Shown here: positions 46,401 to 56,482 of the stretch, one piece after another
How the letters are laid out: each line of letters starts with the position of its first letter
How positions within the stretch are numbered: the first letter of the stretch is position 1
NCBI RefSeq assembly: GCF_009727055.1
Contig: NC_052350.1
Span: 35,956,340 to 36,020,339, forward strand
Length of the DNA stretch: 64,000 nucleotides
Direction of reading: 5' to 3'
Source of the DNA: Benincasa hispida
Lineage: Eukaryota; Streptophyta; Magnoliopsida; Cucurbitales; Cucurbitaceae
Position numbers and translations under genes: made by a program
The notes under the pieces: generated by a model
What the model was told of the DNA's origin: nothing
Seen by the model: only the letters and a program-made list of their open reading frames with translations
Database searches by the model: none

Positions 46401-47482
46401 AAGTTCAGGGACTAAATTGTTACTTTCATGGAAGTTCGGAGACCAATAGTGTTTTTTAACCTAAAATTTATTACCAAACTACTGTTTCAATATTATGCTT
46501 TCATACAATTTTGTTGTTTCAGGGTTCGTTTACTTCAGTATTTAAGCAATTGAACCTTCATATGAAATAAGAAGGCATATTTACAGTAATCAATTATTCG
46601 CAGTAAATTATCAATGTTATGTAACTATAACTTGTGATGTAGATATTTGAAACTGTTAGCATTCAAAGTTGTAAGGGTGGGGGAGAAGCAAAAGGCAATG
46701 ATTATGGTCGACTTGGACCAGAAGCACTATATGCTTTCATATACCCAAATTTCATGATAAATAGGTAAGTTCCTGAATCCTGGCTATATCAACGTAGCTC
46801 TTTGGCTCTTTATGTTTCGAGATGTTTTGTCGTAATATTCGTGTCATCATTTTTTGGCTTGTGTAATAGGTATGGACCTTGGATGGACACTAATCTAGTA
46901 CTCCCACTTGGAGCTCGAAAATGTCTTGTAGTTTTCGATTATTTTCTTGAAGCTTCTTTTAAGGTAATTTCGAGTCCTTTGGCCTGATGGATATGCAATA
47001 AGTCCTTTTTGTTTGTGCACAAGTTCTCACTCGTGTTCTTGATTTATTGAAAAGAATGCTCGGCTAACACGAAAACTCAGCAAAAACTGGTCTTTTGTAG
47101 TATTGAAGTCTTTCAGTTCATTTGGTTTTTTTCCCTTTTCTATTCCTCTCTTTCTTTCTTTCTTTTTTGGGGATAAACCTTTTCGCTTCCTTGATTTCAT
47201 GTTCAGAATGACGGCCCTTTTATACAACGAAGTTTAGAAGACAGTGAAAGTGTACAGGTATTACAAACAAATCCACCTCTTTCCAGTTTCATGTGTGCAC
47301 TGTCTGTTCATTTTCTCTTACAAATTGGTCCAAATAATTTTCAGAAGGAAGACATTATTCTGTGTGAAGGTGTTCAAAAGGGTCTTGAGTCGCCAGCTTA
47401 CAAGTTTGGCCGGTATGCTCCTTCGGTCGAGAATGCCATGCACCATTTCCATCGTCTTCTTCATCTTAACCTCACAAAATAA
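43494..47482 (+). CDS. CMO: Choline monooxygenase, chloroplastic (Rieske iron-sulfur oxygenase)
   Basis: Ten exons: 43494-43776, 44658-44703, 44952-45087, 45371-45445, 45548-45760, 45856-45951, 46643-46764, 46870-46963, 47207-47257 and 47345-47482. All junctions are GT-AG and phases join to 417 residues, close to plant CMO lengths. Residues 1 to about 40 are Ser/His-rich with no acidic residues, as in a chloroplast transit peptide. The Rieske centre is CxHx16CxxH (C133, H135, C152, H155). The mononuclear iron site has DNYLDGGYHVPYAH (H263, H268), preceded by NWK. The C-terminus SPAYKFGRYAPSVENAMHHF is typical. The enzyme oxidises choline to betaine aldehyde with ferredoxin and O2, the first step to glycine betaine. 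A TTG codon upstream at 43479 is in frame, but the ATG at 43494 starts the transit peptide. No inactivating change was seen; activity in a given species is not guaranteed, since some plant CMO-like proteins do not make betaine. Confidence 0.93.
45978..46463. mobile_element. MITE in intron 6 of choline monooxygenase
   Basis: Long inverted ends. The left end starts AGGTTAAAAATCACTTTTAC and the right end, reversed, starts TAGGTTAAAAAACACTATTG. Both continue into GTAACAATTTARTYCCTGAA. Interior GGACTAAATTGTTAC words recur. Flanks show AAATTT on both sides, a partial target duplication. The length of about 490 bp and AGGTTAAAA ends fit a Mutator-type plant MITE. It lies wholly in the intron and does not touch splice sites. 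Confidence 0.7.
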
Positions 47483-48050
47483 AAATAAATTAAAGAAGTT
47501 TGTTTCTTATAAAAAAGAAGAAAAAAGTTTGGAAATAGTGAACTTTGGCGTTTTTGTACAACAGATGAAAAGATGTTTCTTTTAGGTTTAGATAGTTTAT
47601 CCTGGAAATGGTTTGTAATAAGTTGCGTTTGCCAAGTGTCTACGTTGTAAAAGTTTCTAATTCTTAAATTTTTTATCCGAAGGGGTAATAAACAAAAGCA
47701 CTAAAAGAACAAGATCATTCTCCCACCTAGGGCTACAATTTCCGTTTATGTTGCTATTCGTGTAGAAGAATTCTTCAAAGATTTATTTCTTTGTCTTAAA
47801 GACGTGCCACAACCATTTTAAAATCCGATTTTTTAAACTTTTAGCTGAACTCGAGAATTGGCCATAGATAAAGGGCTATAGAGTGAATATTTGTTTTCTC
47901 TACATACATGGAAGAGAAGGTTACTTATGAATACTTTCTTGAATGAGATCATAATTTTATTTATTGGTAATTCTACATCGAATGAATAGATGTTGTTCAA
48001 ATAAAACTTACCCAAAAGTGGCATTTTTAAAAGGAAAAAAAGGAGTAAAG
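47483..48050. other. Intergenic space between convergent genes
   Basis: Holds the 3' ends of choline monooxygenase (+) and the DUF4220 pseudogene (-). No additional gene seen. Confidence 0.5.
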
Positions 48051-49757
48051 TTACGGTTGACTGATAGTAACTCCACTTGATCCACCATCCCTACAATGTT
48101 TTAAAACCCTATGAAATTCTTGGATTTGTTCATCTTGTCTTGGAGTAACATCATAAGCTTGTTTTGTATAGCCAATATGATGCATCAAAAGCCAAACACG
48201 AGTGAGCAATTCCCCTCCATGTCCAAGTTGCTCAATATGATCATAAAATTTACTTTCACAAGCAACCTTAGCAAGCAACTCCACCCATTCATGGCTTATT
48301 ATCTCCCACTCTTTGAAGCTCCTTAGCCAACAACAAGCCATGGTTGAGCAATGACCCAACTCCCAATTCTTTAACCTCTTCCACACCCAACCCTCAACTC
48401 CAAATCTTCCAATACATAGTCAAAAGAATCCTCAATTGTTCCCAAGAATCTTGGAACATGTCGTCATAGAAAATCCTTAATGTCGGTAACATTGCTTCGA
48501 ATCTTGTTCGTCCCATTCCATTCGAGAATAAAGATTGATGATGCGCTAAAAGATATGTGAGATAATTAGACAACAATTTAGTATCTTGAAGAAGAGAGAT
48601 TGAATTCTTCAAAGCCTTGGTTTTGTGATCCGTAGTGATGTGCCAAAGGAGTATACTTTGAACAGAATCCAATTCCTTGCTCCAACCAATATGATCATAA
48701 AATCTTCTCTTTCTTACTGCCCAATCAGCCTCCTCCCAACTATTGATTTCCACCATCTTATTTAACTGTTCAAAAATTGGTTTCTTAAGTTCATTAGAGA
48801 TTGGTTTTGAAATACTGATCAACGACTTGCCGTGTCTGTAACTGTTTATTTCTTCAAAGCAAGTAGTAATTAGATTGTATTGTGGAATAGAATTGGACCA
48901 TCTTTTCATCTCAAGAGACCATCCAAAGGCATAGATGGCTTTCAAGATCAACCGAGCAAGAAAATTGTCGAATTGGCTCAACCAAATTACACACCAATCC
49001 GAGCAGAGCAACAAAAAAAAACAAGAGTAAATCTCAACTCCTAAAGCTCCAAAAGGATATAAGGGAAATACACATCTTGTAAAGGGTATCTCTGCTTATT
49101 GATCATGATGAAGGCAATGATAGCAGCAAGAATGGAAAAGGAAGTAATAAAGTGAAGAAGAGCACCAAAGAAGAAGGGAGAATTGAAAATGAGAGATGCT
49201 TTTGTGTAGAGTGAATCATGTAAGAATCCAAGCTCGAGCTCGACAACTTTGAAAGCAGTTTGGAAATCAAAATCAACATAGTAAAGACTTTGTTTCAGAT
49301 CGTTATAACTAAGAATCAAATCTAGAAAAACCCATTTGTTTCTCTCAAAGAAGCAACGAGCAATGTGGAGGATGTGGAGATCATTGTGGTGGTGATGATT
49401 TATTGAAATGGGGAATTTGAAATCATGAATGCTATTCAATGGGATCATTTTGAAAGGAATGTCTTGATCTTTTAAATGTTGGGAAGAAGCGGATCTCAAA
49501 GCCCAAGTTCTTTCACCATATTTGATAATCCCAGCAGCAAAAACAGGAACGGCAACAAAGTCCATAGCTGTGGGTTGCAAAGCTTGCAAGAAGATGTAAA
49601 ATGAAAGGGCGGATTGAATGAGTAAGCCAAGAAATTGTCTGTGCCACATGTCATTGTCTTGCATTGAGTAGACCGTGATGGTGTCGGGCCGCTGAGGTTG
49701 AAGAGGAAGAGTGTTTTCTGTTGTGGCCCATTGGAATGAGGAGGAGTTGAAGAAATA
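48051..49757 (-). pseudogene. DUF4220/DUF594 membrane-protein gene, broken
   Basis: Sense N-to-C pieces: 49041-49757 reads PDTITVYSMQDNDMWHRQ, a membrane-like stretch, AAGIIKYGERTWALRSA and a later hydrophobic segment (DUF4220). 48394-49046 continues with FGALGVEIYS-like, LLCSDWCVIWL and ILLWHITTDHK (DUF594). 48051-48386 carries EIISHEWVELLAKVA and GGELLTRVWLLMHH, the conserved end of the family. Lesions: a one-base loss near 49050, an in-frame TGA at 48394-48396, and a further frame change near 48311-48320. This family is usually a single exon of 600-800 residues; here the N-terminal membrane region is missing, and homology stops within 15 bp of the LTR at 49771. The function of intact members is unknown to me. 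Confidence 0.8.
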
Positions 49758-49770
49758 AACTCAACAAACG

Positions 49771-49981
49771 GTTGAAATATGGTGCATTAGCCCTAAGGCA
49801 TATTTGTTTTTTCCTTTATGCCTATTAAATTAGGGTTTCCCCTCATTCTATTGATATATGAGGCTGGGGTCTCTTGTATGTATGACTAAAATAATAAGAA
49901 ACTTCTCTATCGTGGTTTTTTCTCCCTGTATTAAGGTTTTCCACGCAAACCTTGTGTTATTTATTTTCTTCTTTACTTTCA
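49771..49981 (+). repeat. 5' LTR of Copia element F
   Basis: Starts (TG)TTGAAATATGGTGC and ends CTTTACTTTCA, 211 bp, followed by a primer-binding-like ATGATATCAGAGC. It is matched in inverted orientation by 50727-50879. The terminal TG is mutated to GG here. Confidence 0.8.
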
Positions 49982-49983
49982 AT

Positions 49984-49996
49984 ATGATATCAGAGC
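49984..49996 (+). promoter_or_regulatory. Primer-binding site of element F
   Basis: ATGATATCAGAGC, close to the initiator-Met site TTGGTATCAGAGC, right after the LTR. Confidence 0.65.
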
Positions 49997-50727
49997 ATGG
50001 TGATGAAACCCTAGTCCCGATAGAAGAAATTCAGTCATCAAGCATGGTTGGTGATGGAGCAATAGCTGACGCAACTAATATAGCCATGATCCAAGCGGCC
50101 GTGGATCGGTATCTCCAGACAATCTTGAACCTAGCACAGCAACAACCGATTAGGGAGCAACCGCCGATGGTCCTTAACTCTACGGTCGTTGGAGCCACGG
50201 ACGACCCAGATGGCAGGCGATCGAATCCCAGTGGACGTGTCGTTTTTCGCGCAGCAATAGTAGACGTCAAGTGGGTTCGCTCCAGCGTCCGGGTCGGGTC
50301 AGCCGTTCGTGCATCTGTCCAGCAACCAGCCGATCGCGTCCAAGCAGCTCTCGCACTAGTCGATTCCTCCCGAGCCGTTCTCGCACCAGCCAGTTGTGTA
50401 CCCTTCAGCAGCAGCAGTACCTGATTGCACATCTTCCAGCAATAGTGCCGAGGTGTTTGGGCAATACTCGATTGAAGCGTTCAAACAATTCTTCTATTCC
50501 TTCCAGCAACAAGGGTCCCTCCCGAACATGTATCCGGTTCAGTCTTGGTATCGAGTGGGTGACTTTATAGGAGAGAATTCCATTCTCATCTCCTATGGGT
50601 GGAAACATTCGAGATCAGAGTCCCATGGGGAACTCCAACATCAATTGGCAAGTCTCCAACAACAGATGACGATTCTTGGGGCAAAACTGAATGGCCATGA
50701 GCCTTCCAGTCTTCCAATCTATTCAGA
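49985..50727 (+). pseudogene. 5' part of gag of Copia element F (+ oriented)
   Basis: A + strand reading begins MISEHGDETLVPIEEIQSSS and runs with frame changes through Gln-rich text to ASLQQQMTILGAKLNGHE near 50700. Position after the LTR and primer site identifies it as the gag start. It is cut at about 50727 by an inverted LTR. It has higher GC than its neighbours at 50160-50420. Confidence 0.55.
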
Positions 50728-50879
50728 AAACCACGTTAGAGAAGTTTCTTATTATTTTAATGTCATACATACAAGAGACCCCAACCTCAGATATAAATAG
50801 AATGAGGGGAAACCCTAATTTAGTAGGCATAAAGGAAAAGACAAATATGCCCTTAGGGTTAATGCACCATATTTCAACA
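50727..50879 (-). repeat. 3' LTR of Copia element F, inverted and truncated
   Basis: The reverse complement of 49771-49920 with few differences. Sense starts TGTTGAAATATGG at 50879. The last 60 bp or so of the 211-bp LTR is missing at the 50727 junction. Confidence 0.85.
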
Positions 50880-50891
50880 CTCCCCCTCAAG
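50880..50891 (-). promoter_or_regulatory. Polypurine tract of element F
   Basis: Sense CTTGAGGGGGAG immediately before the 3' LTR. Confidence 0.8.
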
Positions 50892-53454
50892 TTAGGGCAT
50901 AGATATCGACAAGACCCGACTTGCTAACACAAGCTTCAAACGTCTATCTTGGTAATCCTTTGGTAAGAACATCTGCAACCTGTTAGATTGAAGGGACATA
51001 GGGAATACAGATACCCCGTTGGTCTAACTTCTCTTTAATAAAGTGTCTGTCAATTTCAATGTGCTTGGTTCTATCATGTTGTACTGGATTATTGGAAATA
51101 CTAATGACAGCCTTATTATCATAATAAAATATCATGGGACTCGGACTGTCTTAGTAAAGATCAGATAAAACTTTCTGTAACCATATTTCTTCACACACTC
51201 CCAGGCTCATAGCTCTTTTTGCCTCAGCACTGCTTCTAGTAACTACATCCTGTTTTTTACTCGGCTAGGTCACCAAGTTTCCCTATACAAAGATATAATA
51301 TCCCGAGGTTGACTTTCTATTGGTCACTGATCCTGCCCAATCTGAGTCAGTATATGCTTCAATGCTCCATGTGTCATATTTTTTGAAAACTAAGCCCTTC
51401 CCTGGGGTGGACTTTAGATATCTCAAAATTCGAGTCACTACTTCCATATGCTCCTCATACGGACTCTGCATGAACCGACTTACCACACTCACATCATAGG
51501 AGATGTCATTCCTTATATGAGATAGGTAAATCAGTTTTCCTACAAGGCGTTGTTACATTTCTTTATTTATAGGAACTCCTTCCGTAATGTTTTTAAGTTT
51601 TCCATTGACCTCAAAGGGAATGTCCATGGGTTTGCATCCTCTCATTCATGTTTCCTTTAACAAATCCAGAGTGTATTTCCATTGAGACATGGATATTCCT
51701 ACTTCCGATCTTGCCACTTCCATCCCAAGAAAATACCTCAAACTACCAAGGTCTTTTATCTCAAATTCACATGCCATCCTTTGTTTTAGCTTAACAATTT
51801 CTACCGTATCATCTTCTGGTAAAATGATATCATCGACATAAACCACCAAAACAACAATCTTCTTTGAAAGTGATTTTTTGGTGAACAATGTATGATCAGA
51901 ATACCCTTGGGCTTTAATAAACACTGTGAACCTATTGAACCACGCTCTAGAAGACTATTTCAACCTATATAAGGATTTTCTGAGTGTAAACATGGTTCCC
52001 AAATTTAGCTTCGAAACCTGGAGGAGGACTCATGTAAACCTCCTCTTCTAACTCACCATTCAGGAAGGCATTTTTTACATCCAGTTGATGCCAATCTTTA
52101 TTCACGGCAACAGACAGAAGAACTCGGATCGTGTTGAACTTAGCCATGGGGAAAAAGTTTCTGAATAGTCAATCCCATAAGTTTGAGTTAACCCTTTAGC
52201 AATGAACCTGGCCTTATATCTCTCGAGCGTTCCATCAGACCTATACTTCACTGTGAACACCCATTTGCAACCAACTGTCTTGTGACCTCTAGAAAGGGCT
52301 ACTAAATCCAAAGTCTTGTTCGCCTCGAGAGCTCTCATTTCTTCCATTACTGCTGCTCTCCACTCGGGAACTTCCATGGCTGCATGTACACTGATAAGTA
52401 TTGCTAGAGCATCCAGTTGGGTAGTGAAAGCCTTAAAAACAGAAGACAAGTTACTATAGGTTAGAAAACTGTGCATAGGGTACTTTGTACATGACCTGGT
52501 TTCTTTCCTCAGAGAAATTGGCATATCAAGAGTGGTATCATAATTGCCAGTTTTTGTCGGCCTCTCTCCAATATTAGACTTTCGAGACAATTCTTCATCG
52601 CCTTGAGGATCTTCCAGCATCTCATTACCTCTTGTAATTTCAACCTTCTCTGAGCTCGTCTCACCATTTTCTATGTGCCCAGACTTCTCTTCAAGGACTT
52701 TCTCTGAAACAATAGGATCTTGAACCTGAGCTGGTTTTGATGCTTGGACACTTTCTGATGGAACAATAGGGGTTTCCTGGGTTTCCTTTCTGAGATTCTT
52801 CCTATAGTATGTAACCCAGGGCACTTGTCTAGTAGAGAGGACAGACACTAGAATAGCACGACCAGGTTCGGGACTAGGTAAACTCGGTTCAGGAAAGGAC
52901 TAGGCTCAAGATTGAAACTAATAGGAACCTCAGGGATAAGACGCGTAGATTGGCAAGAGTCTTTAAAGCACTCAAGGGATTTTTGAAACTTTAGAACACG
53001 TGAAGGCATCCTATTAATGAGATGGATTGCAGTAATGACCACATCACCCCATAGGTACGATGGGAGAGATACTAGAATCATCAAGGAACGAGCAACTTCA
53101 ATGAGATGGCGATTTTTTTGTTCAGCCACCCTTGTTTTGTTACAGAGTATAAGCACAAGAGTTTTGATGGATAATCCATTTTGACGTTAGGAATTCTCGG
53201 AGGGTGTGATTGACAAACTCACATCCATTGTCACCTTGAAGAATGGCAATCTTCGTATTAAATTGAGTTAAGATAGTGGTATTGAATTGTTAGAAGTTAG
53301 ATAGGACCTCGAACTTATCAGCAATGAGATATACCCATATAAGCCGGGTATAATCATCGATGAACGTGACAAACCATTGCTTACTGGAAAGGATAGAGAC
53401 GTTTGAAGGACCCCAAACATTACTGTGGATTAAGTGGAAAGGCTGGGTAGGTTT
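50892..53454 (-). pseudogene. Copia pol of element F: RNase H, RT and integrase (minus-oriented)
   Basis: Sense order right to left. The integrase core lies at 53160-53450 (PTQPFHLIHSNVWGPSNV, FVTFIDDYTRLIWVYLI) and continues at 52848-53156 (EQKNRHLIEVARSLM, YLWGDVVITAIHLINRMPS). RT N-part at 52102-52848 reads [18 protein letters not shown] and [22 protein letters not shown] catalytic part at 51646-52147 has [18 protein letters not shown] and YVDDI. RNase H at 51283-51492 has EAYTDSDWAGS and RKSTSGY. The end at about 50945-50985 reads ADVLTKGLPR. Stops and frameshifts split it into at least five pieces, so it is inactive, though domains remain clear. The gag-pre-integrase end continues at 56306-56482, beyond a solo LTR. 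Confidence 0.88.
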
Positions 53455-53459
53455 ATAAG
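53455..53459. repeat. Target duplication ATAAG (left)
   Basis: Exact partner at 56306-56310. Confidence 0.9.
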
Positions 53460-53989
53460 TGTCACACCCTGCCCCGAGCCTGCCTCCTGAGTCTGAGGGG
53501 AGGCGTGAGGGACTGCAGATACCACCCTTTTCTGATACCTACTGCCCATCTGAACCTCAGTACACTCAGTAAACTTTAAGTCAAGGAGATAAACAATAAT
53601 TTATTAAGTAGGCCAATTTTATTACAACAGAGTAACATTTATACAACTCCAAGACTTAACTACAAAGTTTATATCAGCAACTCTACAACCCCGGAAGTGT
53701 GATTGTGGCTTGTGGCAGACCTTGGCCTTAGCAGCACCCTGGAAATAAAAACATGAAAGAAAAGAATGAGATTCACAAAGCTCAGTGAGTGGTAAGCAAC
53801 TTCTAGAGTCTATTTCAACTCATAAAAAAAAGCATATTATATATACGAGGTTAATACTCAATCCTCAGCTTTAAATGAGTATGTTCTCAACTCTATCTAC
53901 ACGCATGGTAGATAGTTGACTGTTACTAATCTAAACGTTTGTTCATTTGCGTTCCCTTTTGTTCCCTATGTGCACATAGCTCCTCGCTC

Positions 53990-54140
53990 ATGGCCTCAGA
54001 AGCTAGGCCCGTCGGCCCTCTGACCATCCCATACGAGGTTCCTCCCACAGGCTCAGGAACTAGACCTCTCGGTCCCCTGACCATCCCGTGAGGTTTCATT
54101 TGGGCTCAGGAACTAGGTCTATTGACCCCCTGACCATCCC
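53990..54140 (-). repeat. Three copies of a CTGACCATCCC unit
   Basis: A roughly 50-bp unit (GGCTCAGGAACTAG, then TCGGCCCCTGACCATCCC with variation), three times. The homologous place in the 35775 copy has GATACCTTCTCAA units instead. Confidence 0.8.
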
Positions 54141-55079
54141 AATCACATAATCTCATTCTCTAGCTATTTACTCATTCATAACATAAGCATATAAAATTTA
54201 CTCTAAAATATATGCTTAAGACTTCAAGGAAAATACCACTCGCCTTGGTAAGGATAGGAATCTTCCTCTTTAGAAGTTTCTTGATCACCCCGGGCTCCCT
54301 TTTAAACCCTAAGATCCAGATTCAAATTAAAGCTCAGATTACTCATAATTCTAAGCTTTATCTCGAGATACTTCCTTATACACAAATTCTCTAGAATGTC
54401 TCAAGAAGCTTTCTGTAGAATGTCTCAAGAAGCTTACCTTAAAATCTTAGCTCAGAATTATTCGTGGTTTGGCCGGAATCATCAAAACATCAAGACTGGC
54501 TCAAGCTTACGTGACAGCTCAACCCTTTTGTCTTTTCTTCACTCTCCAGCCCGATTCCTTGGAGCTTTTTCTTCGGGAGCCCTACCCTGAAAACTAGACT
54601 CTCAGAGCTTTCAGGTGGCTTTGGAATTACTCAAAACTCACGAGTATTCTAGGAGAAATCCTCATCCCAAGTTGATACTACTTCCAGACTTCACTATCCG
54701 ACAACACCTCCTCCTCTTGGAACTTCATGACCGACGCATGGTCTTCTCCAAATCCACTTTCTCACACTCTTACTTACACTCTTTGAAGAGGATTTAGCTT
54801 ATGAATGGAAGAGGCATCTTGTGGTGGTATTTATAGGCTAAAGGAAATGATCCTTATCATCTTTACCAAGCCTCCAATGCATTACACTTCCTACTTTGGG
54901 GTGTTTGCACCATGTTTTACCACTGCCTACTCTCTTGACATTCACCTACTCTCATGCCACACACCTACTTGAGTTGTCTTCCTCATGCGTAAGACTTTCT
55001 TTTCATGAAACTTCATTCGTCCAACACCTACTAACTCAAGTCTAACCATCTCTCAGTACAACCATTTGTCCGAGTGAGC

Positions 55080-55990
55080 TCATCAGCCTTGCGTAACGCA
55101 AGCCTTAGTACCGCTCCATCGCTTAGTTCCTGCATCTATTGCTTAGCTCCAACTCCCCATCGTTTAGTCCATCGTGCAGCTTTTTCACAGCATCGCTTAG
55201 TTCCATCGCTTAATGAATCTCTCGCTGTCTCTCGCTATAATCGTTTAGTACCTACGTCCATCGCTTAACACCAACGCCTGATCGTGTAGCTCAATAATTT
55301 AGTAAACAATCTCCCTCTCAACAATCTCGCGCATAACCTATCACTTAGCTATCACCCCCATTGTTTATCTCATCGTGTAGCGCTGACGCCTTATCGCCCA
55401 ACGTATCCGCTCATCGCTTAGCGTCATCGCCCAGCATCTGCGTCTATCTGCTAACGCCATCGTTTAGTATTCCACCTATCGTATAGCACGTCCACTCATC
55501 GTCTAGCGCAACACGACTATCGTCTAGTGCCCACGCCCATCGCGTAGCGCCATCGTGTAGTCCATCGCTTAGAGTTTGCGCATCGTTTAACGCTTGATGC
55601 TATCGTATAGCACGTCCACTTATCGTCTAGCACAACACGACTATCATCTAGTGCCCATGCCTATCGCGTAGCGCCATCGTGTAGTCCATCGCTTAGCGTC
55701 TGTGCATCGTTTAACGTTTGACGCTATTGTATAGTGCTATCGTTTAGCGCTATCGCCTAGCTTCTACACTTATCGTCTAGCGCTTACACTAATCGTGTAG
55801 TACTTACTGCCTATCGTATAGCCCGATCGTCTAACACGTCACTTCTCATAGTTTAACGCCACGCGCATCTTCACCATCGTCTAGCCCGTCGCTGAGCTCT
55901 ATGCATTTTCTATATGATCGCCCACCTCATAGCTATACGCTCGCCTACCTTGCTGCTTATTTGCTACACAATCGCCTACCTCATCATGTA
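55080..55990 (-). repeat. Array of ATCG(T/C)NTAGC words
   Basis: More than 40 degenerate words: ATCGTTTAG, ATCGCTTAG, ATCGTCTAGC, ATCGTGTAG, ATCGCGTAGC and ATCGTATAGC, about 12-25 bp apart. A larger internal duplication of roughly 128 bp is visible (55478-55608 and 55609-55735). The array lies upstream of the LTR's TATA box in sense. Spacers are not unique and of no fixed length, so this is not a CRISPR array. Open frames inside are shadows. Confidence 0.85.
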
Positions 55991-56305
55991 GTTTCGCTCA
56001 TTTGCTACACGATCATCTGCTTAGCACTCAACATCTCACTTTCTCTACTCTCGCTCATACAAACTCAACGCATGAGTAGCTCTTGGTAACGGCTCATACG
56101 ACACTTAGCCTCATCTCATGTGTTAACACCAAATGCATGGTTCCTTTTGACTCCACACTAAGCGAAATTTCACTAAATAAGGCTTATCTCCAAACTTTTC
56201 AAGGAAAATCTCTTCAACACTTAGTTAATTCCCTTAATTACTTTCACTTAGTTAATTCCCTTAATTACTTACTTAAATAGGGAAAATGGATATCCAGGTT
56301 TCACA

Positions 56306-56482
56306 ATAAGGTTGAGAAACAAAAGAAACACGAGGTTGTTTAACACGTATACAGACATCACAAGACAAAGAAGAAATATTAACATTATGGAATAAATGGG
56401 GAAACAAATATCTCATATATTGAAAACTTGGATGTCCAAGTGATGCGATGTTTTATTAGGTGGAAATATGAATTATATGAGT
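56306..56482 (-). pseudogene. Gag-pre-integrase end of Copia element F
   Basis: Sense reads LGHPSFQYMRYLFPHLFH and later CDVCIRVKQPRVSFVSQP, the HHCC zinc-binding region before Copia integrase, in frame with 53454 once the solo LTR is removed. It is cut at 56482/56483 by the Ty3/Gypsy LTR. Confidence 0.85.

Larger units (their letters stand above)
53460..56305 (-). mobile_element. Solo LTR (2.85 kb), same family as 35775-38197
   Basis: On the + strand it runs TGTCACACCCTG to CAGGTTTCACA. ATAAG flanks both sides exactly and no internal retroviral sequence is present. Removing the insertion and one ATAAG restores an uninterrupted Copia integrase reading frame. Sense is leftward, with a TATA box (CCTATAAATACC, about 54824-54840). 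It contains two variable arrays (53990-54140 and 55080-55990). Small tandem duplications occur at 54391-54437 and 56222-56275. Confidence 0.92.

Noticed and set aside
55080..55990. Regularly spaced short repeats resembling a CRISPR array
   Set aside because: Words vary in sequence and spacing, there are no unique equal-length spacers or cas genes, and the DNA is a plant LTR.
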